DNA of 64,000 nucleotides. Source: Streptomyces diastatochromogenes. Lineage in GTDB: Bacteria; Actinomycetota; Actinomycetes; Streptomycetales; Streptomycetaceae. Below, piece by piece: positions 24,649 through 33,759 of the stretch (position 1 is its first letter; the number at the start of each line of letters is the position of its first letter). A program made the position numbers and the translations under genes. The stretch is from assembly GCA_026913215.1 (NCBI GenBank), contig JAPTYK010000005.1:62001-126000 (forward strand), in the 5' to 3' direction. The notes beneath the pieces were generated by a model. The model was not told the origin of the DNA. It did not search any database and saw only the letters and a list, made by a program, of their open reading frames with translations.

Positions 24649-25777
24649 TTACGCCCAGCGGGCCGCCCCGCCGATGCGCAGCAGCAGCCGGGTGATCGCG
24701 TCCCGGGCCTGGGCCGGGACCACCCCGTTGCCCAGTGCCTTGAGCTGGGCCGCCCGGGACAGGCCGGGCACGCCGGTCACCCATGCCCGGTCGAGCCCCA
24801 TCATCCACTCGACGAACTCGGTGGCCAGCCGCCCGCGGTCGTTGACCGCCGGCGGTGCGGCCCGGCCGGTCCGCTGCTCCCAGCGGGCGATCACCGCGGC
24901 GTACGGCCCCCACGGCCCGGGGACGTCCCCGTCCGCTGCCCGGTGGTGTGCGCCCCCGGGCAGGAGGTGCTCGACCTCGTCGGCGAGCGTGGGCCCGTGG
25001 CCGCCAGCTCGTCTCTTGTCCGGGTGCTGGGAGCCTCCGTTGGTGGCGAGCTGGGCGGTCGGCGTCTTCAGCAGCGGGAGGGCGTCGGGGCACGGCTCGG
25101 CCGGGAGCGGCGGAGCCTGGTGGTGGAGGCCCCGGCTGCGGGTGACGCGGTTGTAGGTGACGCCGGGGGCTACCTCACGCCGCCTGTGGCCAGGCGAGGA
25201 CGAAGACCCTCTCGCGGCGGTGCGGCGCGCCGGCGTCCGAGGCGCGGAGCAGGCACCACTCCGCATCGAACCGGAGGGCGGCCAGATCGCCGAGTACGGC
25301 ACCGAGGGCGCGGAGGTCCCCGGGCTGCTGGCCGTCATCCACTGGCCGGTGTTCTGGTCCCACACCGCGAGCGGCCGGTGCGGAGAGGAGACCTCGGACA
25401 TTTTCGATCACCACCAAGGAGGGTCGGAGCACGGAGATGGCCTCGGCGACGTGGCGCCAGATGCCGGACCGGGTGCCGGGCGCCAGGCCGTCCAGGCGCC
25501 CGGCCAGGCTGACGTCGGTGCAGGGGAAACCGGCGGTCAGCACGTCGACCGGCTCGACAGCGGACCAGTCGACGGCGGCGATGTCGCCGTGGTTGGGGAC
25601 GGAGGGCCAGTGGTGGGCGAGGATGCGGGCCGAACGCTGTTGCGGGTCGGCCGGGTCGTACTCGCAGTGCCAGACGACCTCGCCGCCGAAGACGTCCCGG
25701 ACGGCGAGGTCGAGACCCCCGTATCCGCTGCACAGCGAGCCGATGCGGGGACGGTCGGGGACCGTGGGAGCGCTCAG
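24649..25777 (-). CDS. C5-cytosine DNA methyltransferase, frame-broken
   Basis: Motif I is IGSLCSGYGGLDLAV, motif IV VLTAGFPCTDVSLAG with the catalytic PC, motif VI VVIENVRGLLS, motif VIII RRERVFVLAW. The C-terminal part (LLKTPTAQLATNGG, then TGVPGLSRAAQLKALGNGVV with the GN motif) continues in another frame after about 25178. Net change fits two missing bases (377 codons). The likely start is a CTG at 25777 with AAAGGGGA six bases upstream; GTG 25807 is an alternative. Probably protects phage DNA from host restriction. Confidence 0.7.
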
Positions 25778-25807
25778 GCGATCCCCTTTCCCCAGCCGGG
25801 GGTGCAC
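25774..25807 (-). repeat. 34-bp near-identical repeat of 26532-26565
   Basis: Differs from 26532-26565 at 2 of 34 positions. Both copies encode CTPGWGKGIA and a stop, and both carry the ribosome site for the following gene. Confidence 0.85.
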
Positions 25808-25881
25808 GACAACTCGGTCAGGGCGCCGGCAGTGGCCGCGAGGGCCTGGCGCTCCTCGGCGGTGAGGACAGTGGCGGGCAT
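25774..25881 (-). CDS. 35-aa leader-like small protein
   Basis: MPATVLTAEERQALAATAG, ending in CTPGWGKGIA. The ending is the same as that of the secreted protein at 26532-26924, and the DNA behind it is a 34-bp near-identical repeat. The bases encoding WGKGIA also provide the ribosome site for the following gene, which may explain the conservation. It may be a translation-coupling leader or the remnant of a duplicated gene. Confidence 0.5.
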   Translation of the reverse strand: MPATVLTAEERQALAATAGALTELSCTPGWGKGIA

Positions 25882-25908
25882 GGCGGTTCTCCCTGTGAAA
25901 GGTGGAGA

Positions 25909-26532
25909 TCAGCGAGTGACGGTGACGAGGGCCTTGGCCAGCGCGGACTGGACGGCGCTGACGTAGGTGTGGAAGGCGGCGGTGCGGTTCCCGCGGTTGC
26001 TGCGGGAGAGGTCGCCGCCGACGAAGAAGGCCGCGCGCTGAGCGGTGCTGATCTCCAACTGGACGCCCATCTTGCGGGTGTTGATGTTGCAGATGTTCTG
26101 CGGGTCGGTGCCGGCCAGGTCCGCCGGCGCGACCTGCACGGTGAACCCGGCCCGGGTCAGCTCCACGGCGACGCAGTCGCGCAGGGCGTAGTCCAGACCA
26201 CCGATGTTGGTCACCGGGGCGGTGCCAGCGCAGCCGTGCCAGGAGACGGTGTGGGTGGCCGTCCGGGCGAGCGCGAGCGCGGTGGGCTCGTCGAAGGCGG
26301 TGCTGGTGATGTGCAGGTCGGCGTTGTTCGACGCCTTCATGCCGTCGAAGACGTACAGGTCGTGGATTCCGTCGGCCGCCGCCTCGGCCAGCTCGCCTGA
26401 CCCCTGCTCGATGCCGCCGCCGTGAATGGCCAGGTGGAGCAGCGTGGAGACCGGCGACTTGCGCCAGTGCCGCTGGTAGTCGATGCCCTCGAGCTGCGCC
26501 CCGGCCAGATCGGCATACGACGCGTACGGCAT
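25909..26532 (-). CDS. poly-gamma-glutamate hydrolase-like zinc enzyme, 207 aa
   Basis: Matches the DUF867/poly-gamma-glutamate hydrolase family: YADLAGAQLEGIDYQ, then LHLAIHGGGIEQGSGELAEA with the zinc-site His and Glu, NADLHITSTAFDEPTAL, HTVSWHGCAG, GTDPQNICN, GVQLEIS. The relative from Bacillus phage phiNIT1 cuts host poly-gamma-glutamate. Here it lies in the lysis module, so it may degrade a capsule or cell-wall polymer. Its ATG overlaps the upstream stop (TGATG). An upstream in-frame extension is not needed. Confidence 0.85.
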   Translation of the reverse strand: MPYASYADLAGAQLEGIDYQRHWRKSPVSTLLHLAIHGGGIEQGSGELAEAAADGIHDLYVFDGMKASNNADLHITSTAFDEPTALALARTATHTVSWHGCAGTAPVTNIGGLDYALRDCVAVELTRAGFTVQVAPADLAGTDPQNICNINTRKMGVQLEISTAQRAAFFVGGDLSRSNRGNRTAAFHTYVSAVQSALAKALVTVTR

Positions 26533-26924
26533 CAGGCGATCCCCTTGCCCCAGCCCGGGGTGCACTGGAGGAGCTGCTTGGTGCCGTACTCCCCGATGCA
26601 CGCCTGGTAGTAGACGACCGTGCCCTCCGGGATCGCGGTGCCGTACGACTTGTACCGCACGGCCCCGTTGCCGTCCGGGTTCCAGAGGTTGTCCGCGATG
26701 CCGACGGACGGCACATAGACGCGGGTGACGGCGGAGTGGCCGTCGGCCTTGGTGTCGGCGGACCAGAACACGTCACCGTCGTGCTTGAACCAGGACGCGG
26801 CGCCGTGGGTGGGGTCGACGACGCTGCCGCCGTCGGCTGCGGCGCTGGCGCTGGAGGATGTGGTGAGCAGCAGGGCGATCGAGGCGACGAGCGCGCCGGC
26901 GGCGTAGCGGATGCGGAATCTCAA
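26532..26924 (-). CDS. small secreted protein, 130 aa
   Basis: A clear signal peptide: basic MRFRIRYAAG, hydrophobic ALVASIALLLTT, then ASAAADG as a likely cleavage region. The mature part has aromatic-rich segments (ASWFKHDGDVFWSADTKAD, NLWNPDGNGAVRYKSYG) and two cysteines near the end (YYQACIGEYG, LQCTPGWG) that may pair. It resembles small secreted Streptomyces proteins of unknown role, and lies between the holin genes and the hydrolase. Confidence 0.7.
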   Translation of the reverse strand: MRFRIRYAAGALVASIALLLTTSSSASAAADGGSVVDPTHGAASWFKHDGDVFWSADTKADGHSAVTRVYVPSVGIADNLWNPDGNGAVRYKSYGTAIPEGTVVYYQACIGEYGTKQLLQCTPGWGKGIA

Positions 26925-26955
26925 GGGAACCTCGTGGGTCTGGTGGGGCGGTGGG

Positions 26956-27201
26956 TCAGCGGCCGAACGCGCTCCAGACGCCCAGCAGGAGGGCGCCCAG
27001 GGCGATCAGGACACTGAGGGTGGGCAGGGGCCAGCGGTTGCGTTCCAGGGCGGCGACGCGGTCCTGGAGGTCCGCGACGTCCTTGTCGGTCTGCTCGTTG
27101 CGCTGGACCAGGAGGGCGAGCTGGCCGTCGATGCCCGCCAGCCCGACTTCGAGGCTGCGGCGCAGGTCGGCCAGTGCCAGTGCGACCTCTCCATCGGGCA
27201 T
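26956..27201 (-). CDS. coiled-coil protein with C-terminal membrane anchor, 81 aa
   Basis: An N-terminal coiled coil (VALALADLRRSLEVGLAGID, DKDVADLQDRVAALER) precedes one transmembrane helix (LPTLSVLIALGALLLGVWSAF). Next to holin and endolysin genes, this layout fits a second holin or spanin-like accessory protein. Start MPDGEVAL follows GGAGGAACG. Confidence 0.7.
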   Translation of the reverse strand: MPDGEVALALADLRRSLEVGLAGIDGQLALLVQRNEQTDKDVADLQDRVAALERNRWPLPTLSVLIALGALLLGVWSAFGR

Positions 27202-27216
27202 GGCGGGACGTTCCTC

Positions 27217-27468
27217 CTACAGGCGGGTGGGGTCGGACTTGGCCGGGAGCCAGGAGGCAGAGCCGACCTTGCCGAGGCGGGTGCCGATGGCGCCCTTGAC
27301 GACGGTCAGCGCGGCCGGGATGGAGGCGACGGCGGCGCTCTGCAGGACGGACAGGTCGACGACGTCGCTGGCGGCCCCGGCGAGCAGGAGGCCGAGGAAC
27401 GCCTCGGCGTAGGTCAGGACGGTGCGCTCGAGGACGTCGAGGACGGGGTTGTGCGGCGTGGTGGACAT
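27217..27468 (-). CDS. holin, 83 aa
   Basis: MSTTPHNPVLDVLERTVLTY, hydrophobic segments AEAFLGLLLAGAASDVVDL and SVLQSAAVASIPAALTVVKGAI, then GTRLGKVGSASWLPAKSDPTRL. The pattern matches small actinophage holins: two membrane spans and a polar tail. Directly downstream of the endolysin gene; the ATG follows AAGGAGAG. It forms the inner-membrane hole that releases the endolysin. Confidence 0.8.
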   Translation of the reverse strand: MSTTPHNPVLDVLERTVLTYAEAFLGLLLAGAASDVVDLSVLQSAAVASIPAALTVVKGAIGTRLGKVGSASWLPAKSDPTRL

Positions 27469-27488
27469 GGAGCTCTCCTTCGGTGGGA

Positions 27489-28685
27489 TCAGCTGGTCGC
27501 GGTGAAGTTGTGCCGGGCGGCCAGGCGCTGCAGGGAGGCCAGGCCGGGGATGCCGTCGGCGGCGTCGCCGGTGTAGGAGCCGCCGGCCTTGCTGCGCTGC
27601 CACGCGGCGTAGGCGGTGACGGTCTTGGAGCCGAAGGAGCCGTCGGCGAACTCGCGGGCGAGGAGGCCCTCGGCGACCAGGGCGTCCTCGACGATGCGGA
27701 CTTCGGTGGGGTAGGTGGTGTGGCCGTCGGGGGCGGGGACGTCCTTGCGGGCCGCGGCGACCAGGTGGGCGACGCTGACCTTCGGCTTCGTCGGCGGGGT
27801 CGTGGTGGCCTTGTAGAGGACCTTGGTGACGGAGATGGCACCCGGGTCGCCGTGGTCGTTTCCGGGGACATCTCCGTGGGAGAAGTGGCCGCCCTGGGAC
27901 TGCCAGACCGCGCGGGAGCGCGGCTTGCCCGGACCGGGGTACTTCGCGGGCGGGCCGGCCGGGAAGACGTCGGGCACGCCCCAGGACCGGGCGGCGGACA
28001 GGATCTTCTGCCAGCCGGGCTTCTTGGCCGGGTCCCAGCCGTCGGTCCACGGGCTCTTGGCGTAGCCGAGGACCTCGATCTGGATGCAGACACGGCCCTC
28101 GCGGTTCGTGCGGCGGCTGCCGTCGTTGCGCAGCGCCCGGGCGGACTGGTTGAGCGGTCCGAACTGCCCGACCCGGTCCGTGACCGGGCAGTAGATGAGC
28201 TGTGGCTCGGAGGCGACGCGGATCAGGTAGGAGCCGACGGATTCGAGGTACTTGCCGCCTGCCGGGGACTCGGTGGAGTGGTGCACGACCCGCGGGGGGT
28301 TGCCCGGGGTGTCCATCGCGCCGCCGATGGAGCCGTCGCCGAGCCGGATCGCGCCGGAGATCCACACGGTGCCGGTGGCGCCGCGGGGCAGTTCGTCGGC
28401 GCCGGGCAGGTCGTCGGAGGTGAGGCTGCCCTGGCCGATGCGCGGCTCGGTGTCCGGGTCGTGGATCAGGAAGGGCTCGGCGCCCACCGGCTCGTACCAG
28501 TCCAGGTCGCCGTCCTCGCGCAGGACGTACACGGAGCCGGGCTGGCTGGCGGGCTCGCGGAGGAAGCGGGGGGAGGTGTCGAGCTGGGCGATCGCGCGGG
28601 CCTGGTCGACGTGGTCCTGGTCGACCTGTCCGCAGTAGGTGACGGACTGGTCGGGGTGGACGATCGCTGCGTGGAAGGAAGTCAC
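27489..28685 (-). CDS. endolysin, amidase plus peptidoglycan-binding domain, 398 aa
   Basis: An N-terminal region of about 110 residues is unassigned. The amidase (PGRP-like) domain follows: zinc-type His in PRVVHHSTES and GHFSHGDVPGNDHGDPGAI, with VCIQIEVLGYAKSPW between. The C-terminal repeat-like domain (VRIVEDALVAEGLLAREF, FGSKTVTAYAAWQ, IPGLASLQRLAA) is a peptidoglycan-binding fold. It cuts host wall peptidoglycan at the end of infection. GTG start, holin just downstream. Confidence 0.85.
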   Translation of the reverse strand: MTSFHAAIVHPDQSVTYCGQVDQDHVDQARAIAQLDTSPRFLREPASQPGSVYVLREDGDLDWYEPVGAEPFLIHDPDTEPRIGQGSLTSDDLPGADELPRGATGTVWISGAIRLGDGSIGGAMDTPGNPPRVVHHSTESPAGGKYLESVGSYLIRVASEPQLIYCPVTDRVGQFGPLNQSARALRNDGSRRTNREGRVCIQIEVLGYAKSPWTDGWDPAKKPGWQKILSAARSWGVPDVFPAGPPAKYPGPGKPRSRAVWQSQGGHFSHGDVPGNDHGDPGAISVTKVLYKATTTPPTKPKVSVAHLVAAARKDVPAPDGHTTYPTEVRIVEDALVAEGLLAREFADGSFGSKTVTAYAAWQRSKAGGSYTGDAADGIPGLASLQRLAARHNFTATS

Positions 28686-28697
28686 GGGTGCTCCTGG

Positions 28698-29514
28698 TCA
28701 GGCGTGAAGTTGGATCGCGTCGATCTGGGCGCGCAGGACGACGTAGGTGGACAGGCGGAGGAAGAAGTCGCCGCCCTGGCCCCAGCCCGGCCCCCAGGAG
28801 TTGCGCAGCCGCAGCACGGTGCGCTCCGGGTCGACCCGGCCGTCGGGGAGCTGGGCGACCGCCTCGAGGCCGATCGCGCACACCTCGTGGCCGCCGGCCA
28901 CGCCCGAGGTGCGCCAGGAGGCGACGGCGTCGACGAACGCGTCCTCGCCGGGGTGAACCAGTCGTTGAACCAGGGCATCCCGAGCAGGACGGGCCCGTGT
29001 TGCAGCGCTGCGGTCAGGTCGTCGGCGTCCAGGGCGTGGCTGTAGGAGCCGATCAGGCCGCGGGCCTTGAGCGCGCGGGCGACGCCGAGGCCGGAGCTGC
29101 CGCTGTCGGCGGGCGGCCACTGGTACGGCACGTACTCGTCGACGGCCGTGGCCTCGGCGTACAGCCGCAGGGCCCACCGTTCGGCCTCTGCCGCGTCGTC
29201 GAGCGGCAGGCCGGCGCGGGTGAGGTCGTCGGGGTGAGCAGCACCGACAGGGCGACCGCCGCGGCGTTCGCGGTGCACGAGCCCACTGCGTCCGTGTCCG
29301 GGGCGCCGGGGATGACGGCCGAGGTGGAGATGCCCTGGGCGTACAGGTCCTGCTGGTTGAGCACGGGGATGGCGGGCTGCCACCGGACAGCGCGCAGCGC
29401 CCCGGCTCGGCCGTGGTGGCGGTAGGCCAGCGACCGGGCGTCGAGGACCTGGTGGCGGCCGAGCGCCGGGTGAGGGGTGTAGTGGCGTACGAGGACGCCG
29501 TGTGTGGTGGGCAC
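28698..29514 (-). CDS. papain-like cysteine peptidase, about 272 aa, two frame breaks
   Basis: C1-type peptidase: oxyanion Gln and catalytic Cys in NQQDLYAQG and DAVGSCTANAAAVAL, catalytic His in VAGGHEVCAIG, Asn in LRLRNSWGPGWGQGG. These lie in three frames; switches near 29232 and 28950, both at C/G runs, each fit one missing base, giving 273 codons. Between tail fibre and endolysin, it may process tail proteins or assist entry. The GTG start has only a weak ribosome site, so the N-terminus is uncertain. Confidence 0.75.
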
Positions 29515-29722
29515 CGACTGGTCCGCTTCTCCCCCGCGCCCCAGATGGGCTGTCTCCTCCGGCCCGCGCGATGGCGGGCTCAGGCGGATTCCCTCGGGGT
29601 GTGGTGCGGACCGCGCAGCGGTGGCGTCCGGGCGGAGGGTCGCCCGCAGGTGCCGTGATCAATGATAGGTGGGCCTCGGAGGCGGCCCGTCCCGCGTGGC
29701 GGGCGGCCTCCGGGGGCGCGGG

Positions 29723-32659
29723 CTACTTCACATACGTCACGCGCAACTTGGGTGGGTAGGTCTCGCCGACGCCCATCGCCCGGCCGTAGTAGTCCTTGGC
29801 GGAGTTGTTCGGGTCGAGGGCGACACCCCTCCAGGTGGTCGAGTCGAAGACGGCGGTCAGGTCGACCCACTTGCCGACGTTCTTCCCCCAGGAGATCGTC
29901 TGCGACTCGCTGTCGCTGGAGAAGGTGCTCGGCCGGGACGTGAACTTGTGCGCCTTGATCACGGCCTTGCCGCCGTCGTTGTAGTACCAGTGGGCAAAGT
30001 ACAGGTACAGCTCGACCTTCTGGATCGACGCCCCGGCCAGGTCGGTTCCCAGCGCCGCGGGGAATCCGATCAACGAAGCCTGCATGCCGTTCGTGCTCGA
30101 GTAGTAGCCCTGCAGGCACTGCGATCCGTAGTACGAGTTGTAGCCGGAGCGGTTGGCGTAGCTGCCCGACCAGCTCGCGTTGTAGGTCTTGACGTAGGTC
30201 TGCTTGGGCGGCGTCGTCGTGCCGCCGCCGGTGTTGTACAGGCCGGTCTCGGCGACGTACGGCCCGACGTCCTCGACGTAAAAGACGCCGGGGTACGTGC
30301 TGCCGCCGGTCAGCTTGACCGTCTGGCCCGAGGGGCCGCCCATGCAGCGGAACGTCGTCAGCAGACGGTGCAGTCCGGCACCGAAGGAGGCGCCGGAGCG
30401 GATCGTCTCCAGGCGCACGCGCTTGAGGCTGGTGCTGTTGATCGGGTAGTAGGCCGACTGGATCTGCGGTGAGCTGATGGTCGGGGTGTTGGCCCCGCCG
30501 TCCTTGAGGGACAGGACGAGGTCGCCGCCTGCTGCGGAGCCCTGGGAGTAGACGTCGAGGACCACCCGGTACATGCGGCTGGTGTCTGCGACGAACGACA
30601 GCTCGACGAACCCGAAGTCCGTCGTGCCCGCGGAGACGCTGGTGGCCTGGTAGTCGACGGCGACCAGGCCGCGCGGGGCGTTGCCGAGGAACTTGCTGAT
30701 CGGGTCGCCGCCGATGGTGAGGTCGCCGGCCACCGCCAGGTCGCCAAACCCCGCGTTCCCGTCCTGGTCGATGGTGGCCACCGCTGTTCCGCCGGTGCGC
30801 AGGGTGAGGTAGTTCGGCGCGCCGGTAACCAGGCTGACGGCCTCCTCGCCCTCCTCGTCGTACAGCCGCAGCCCCATCGGCGAGACCTCGGCGCGCGCTC
30901 CGGAGCCCGGACCGGCGAGCAGGGGGCGGATCTCGACGTTGTCGAAGTAGACGTTGCCGGCCGCCGTGGTGGCCCCGGTGGCGTCGTAGCCGACGCGGAT
31001 GTTGGCGCGGGTGGCGCCCGCCGGGACGGTGACGATCTTCGAGATGCGGTTCCAGGTCCCGTCGGTCACCGGGGTGGTGACGGACAGTCCGTCCGAGGAC
31101 AGCCGGGTGCCCGCCTCGTCGTAGAAGCCGACGTACAGCTGGACCTTGCCGCCGGTCAGGTCGGCCGTGGCCTTGTAGTCGCCGGCCAGCCACAGCCGGT
31201 CGCCGGGCAGCACGGGCGAGGAGGCGTGCTGCACCCAGACGTACTGGTTGAGGGTGGAGGTGATGCGCAGGCACTTCGGCGAGTTGTTGCCGCCCGCCTC
31301 GACGGCTGCCAGGGCCGGGTTGGTGAGCAGGTTGGCGATGTAGCCGGTCTCGTAGGAGGGGTCGGCGACGAGGTTGCCGTTGGTGCCGATGGCCAGGTGG
31401 CTGGCGTTGAGCGCGCCGGCGACGACGTGTCGGGCGACCAGGGTGTTGGAGGCGATCTCGTCTCCGGTCAGGGACAGCGCTTTGACCTCGCGGGCGGTGA
31501 GGGTCTTGGCGGTGACCTTGTCCGCCGTCACGGCTCCGGCGGTCAGTTCGGGCGTGCCGATGGAGTCGGCCAGCACCATGCCCGCGGCGACCACGCTGCG
31601 CAGTTCGACGTTGTCGAAGTCGGCTGTTCCTGCTGTGGCCAGGTAGCTCTGCACCCACACGGTGGCGCGTACGGCCCCGGCGGGGGCCTGCTGCTGGCTG
31701 CGGTAGCGGGCCCAGGGGGCTCCGGGCGCGGGCGGGGCCACGGTGGCGTTGTCGCCGATGACCTGGCCCTGCGCGTCGTGCCAGCGCAGGAAGAAGCGCG
31801 CGGAGTCGCCCGCCCAGTCGGCCGAGAACCGTGCGTCGAGGGCGAGGAAGTACCGCTCCCCCGGCACCACCGGCAGTTCGGTGAGCTGCAGGGCCTTCGA
31901 CGCCGGCGTGGTGCTGGCGGCGTTGACCCGCAGGGCGCGTGGTGAGTTGTTGCCGTCCGTCAGCGACCAGTCCAGGTTGGCGGTCAGGAGCTTGTCGGTG
32001 AGTTCGCCCTCGAAGGACGGGTCGGGCACGAGGTTGCCGGTGCCGATGCCGAGCTGGTTGAAGCCGACGGCGCCGATCTGGAGTTTGAGCCGGGACACGG
32101 CCTCGTCGGCGAGTTTCGTCTCGTTGACGATGCCGTCCAGGACGTCCTGGGCGACGACGGCCGCGGGCCCGACCGGGCCGGTCTGCTCGGATGGCACGGA
32201 GGGGGCGCCGGAGGTGTTGCGGGCCAGCAGTCGGAAGTAGGACGGCTGGTCGACCGGTATCAGCAGGGTGCCGCCCTGCGGGGATTCCAGCGTGGTGCGC
32301 AGGGTCGTGGGTGAGGGCGTGAACCCGGCAGCGGTGTCGGCGTGGATCTCGATGCGGGAGAAGTCCAGCGGCGCGGCGACCGCGTCGGTGAAGGTGCCGC
32401 TCCAGGTCACGGAGACGCCGCCGAGGACGGAGACGAGCGCGGCCGGGGTGGGCTGGGGCGGCGGCGGGCCGTTGACGACGACCACGCCGGAGGTGCCGTC
32501 GGTCTGCTGTCCGATGACGGCGCGCAGCGAGCCGTCCTGGTCGTAGACCTGCACGGCGGCGTCCTCGATCGAGGAGTTCCCGAGGCGGGTGGAGCGCTGC
32601 ATGCGGGCGACCTGCCGCTCCAGGGCCGCCAGGCGTGCGCCGATGTCGAAGGTGCTCAT
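29723..32659 (-). CDS. minor tail / tail fibre protein, 978 aa
   Basis: A long modular protein. The N-terminus has a coiled coil (FDIGARLAALERQVARMQR), a central trimer-like region (AGAVTADKVTAKTLTAREVKALSLTGDEI), two related carbohydrate-binding-like modules around NLVPDPSFEGEL and NLVADPSYETGY (each with FDNVE near its end), then an aromatic Gly-rich receptor-binding-type C-terminus (SGSYANRSGYNSYYGSQC, KLRVTYVK). ATG overlaps the upstream stop. It is the likely host-recognition protein. Confidence 0.75.
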   Translation of the reverse strand: MSTFDIGARLAALERQVARMQRSTRLGNSSIEDAAVQVYDQDGSLRAVIGQQTDGTSGVVVVNGPPPPQPTPAALVSVLGGVSVTWSGTFTDAVAAPLDFSRIEIHADTAAGFTPSPTTLRTTLESPQGGTLLIPVDQPSYFRLLARNTSGAPSVPSEQTGPVGPAAVVAQDVLDGIVNETKLADEAVSRLKLQIGAVGFNQLGIGTGNLVPDPSFEGELTDKLLTANLDWSLTDGNNSPRALRVNAASTTPASKALQLTELPVVPGERYFLALDARFSADWAGDSARFFLRWHDAQGQVIGDNATVAPPAPGAPWARYRSQQQAPAGAVRATVWVQSYLATAGTADFDNVELRSVVAAGMVLADSIGTPELTAGAVTADKVTAKTLTAREVKALSLTGDEIASNTLVARHVVAGALNASHLAIGTNGNLVADPSYETGYIANLLTNPALAAVEAGGNNSPKCLRITSTLNQYVWVQHASSPVLPGDRLWLAGDYKATADLTGGKVQLYVGFYDEAGTRLSSDGLSVTTPVTDGTWNRISKIVTVPAGATRANIRVGYDATGATTAAGNVYFDNVEIRPLLAGPGSGARAEVSPMGLRLYDEEGEEAVSLVTGAPNYLTLRTGGTAVATIDQDGNAGFGDLAVAGDLTIGGDPISKFLGNAPRGLVAVDYQATSVSAGTTDFGFVELSFVADTSRMYRVVLDVYSQGSAAGGDLVLSLKDGGANTPTISSPQIQSAYYPINSTSLKRVRLETIRSGASFGAGLHRLLTTFRCMGGPSGQTVKLTGGSTYPGVFYVEDVGPYVAETGLYNTGGGTTTPPKQTYVKTYNASWSGSYANRSGYNSYYGSQCLQGYYSSTNGMQASLIGFPAALGTDLAGASIQKVELYLYFAHWYYNDGGKAVIKAHKFTSRPSTFSSDSESQTISWGKNVGKWVDLTAVFDSTTWRGVALDPNNSAKDYYGRAMGVGETYPPKLRVTYVK

Positions 32660-33759
32660 GCTGCCGCCGATCCGTAGTGGAAGCTGTCGGCGCGGGCCAG
32701 GTCGACGGTGACGCTCTCGCCGTCGTTGCCGCCGGGCCGGACGCGCCAGCCCACGACGCGGCTCCACCCGGTGTAGGTGGTCCAGTCGTTGCGGATCGTG
32801 GTGTAGACGTCGTCGCCGATCTGGAAGGAGCCGAGCGGGGCGGCGGGGTGGTCGGGCTGGATGCGGATCTGCTCGACGGTGCCCCGGATCTGCCGGCGCT
32901 GGCGCTCGGCGACGGCCCGCTTGGCGAGGATGTCGGTGCCCTTGACCTCTGGGAGGGCCAGGACGGTCTCCATGCGCAGGCGCCCGTCGCGGACGCTGTC
33001 GATGTGCCGGCGCTTGGAGCGGCCCTCGCCCGCGCCGGTGGCGATGACGGTGTTGGCGTACTCGTCGGCCGAGCGCGGCACCGGCGGCGCGTCCAGGACG
33101 TTGATGCCGCTGGTGAAGGACACGTCGGTGCGCCGTGTGCCCAGCCGGGGGTAGCCCAGCCGGATCCGCCGTACGATCTGCCCGCCGCTGCCCCAGGCGG
33201 TGTCGCACGTGTAGTCCGGGGAGTCGTCGGCCGAGACGAGGTCGTCGACGGCGTCGCCGAGGACGGGCTCCTCCCACCAGGAGAACTTCAGCGGCTCGGC
33301 GGTGGTGCCGACCTTCGCGGTGGAGGTGGTGGAGTCGACGGCGACGCCCAGGTTGCCGTCCGGGAGGGACTGCGCGTACGACCAGATGTCGCGGATCACC
33401 TTGCAGGGGTCGGCGTTCACGTAGGGGCCGCGGCCGTTGAGTTCGCCGTGCACGTCGTGGCGCCGCTGCAGGTACGACGACCAGCCGGCGGCCTCCAGGG
33501 ACAGGGTCCGGTCCTCGGGGGTGGCCTGCCACAGCAGTCCGCCCCAGCGCAGGAAGCCGTCCCGCTCGGCGTACAGCAGCGTGTTGCCCTCGTCGGCGAT
33601 CTGCGGCAGGGTCCGGGCGAAGCGGGGCGCCAGCTTGGCGGTGAGCGAGCCGGGACCGTTGAGCTCGGGGCCGAACTCGACGTCGCTGAGCGGGATGTCG
33701 GCGGCGATGATCTCGCCGGTCAGGGCGTGCTGGGCGAGGTAGCGGTACTGGGAGGCCAT
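32656..33759 (-). CDS. minor tail protein (tail-tip Gp37/Tal-like), 367 aa
   Basis: YRYLAQHALTGEIIAADIPL, FGPELNGPGSLTAKLAPRFA and RTLSLEAAGWSSYLQRR match the actinophage ReqiPepy6 Gp37-like tail proteins, which form the tip hub. The C-terminal half (IGDDVYTTIRNDWTTYTGW) is typical. It shares short overlaps with neighbouring tail genes on both sides. Confidence 0.75.
   Translation of the reverse strand: MASQYRYLAQHALTGEIIAADIPLSDVEFGPELNGPGSLTAKLAPRFARTLPQIADEGNTLLYAERDGFLRWGGLLWQATPEDRTLSLEAAGWSSYLQRRHDVHGELNGRGPYVNADPCKVIRDIWSYAQSLPDGNLGVAVDSTTSTAKVGTTAEPLKFSWWEEPVLGDAVDDLVSADDSPDYTCDTAWGSGGQIVRRIRLGYPRLGTRRTDVSFTSGINVLDAPPVPRSADEYANTVIATGAGEGRSKRRHIDSVRDGRLRMETVLALPEVKGTDILAKRAVAERQRRQIRGTVEQIRIQPDHPAAPLGSFQIGDDVYTTIRNDWTTYTGWSRVVGWRVRPGGNDGESVTVDLARADSFHYGSAAA

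Noticed and set aside
29580..31658. 692-codon alternative leftward frame across the tail fibre gene
   Set aside because: Arginine-rich shadow in another frame; the tail fibre frame has normal composition and domain pattern.
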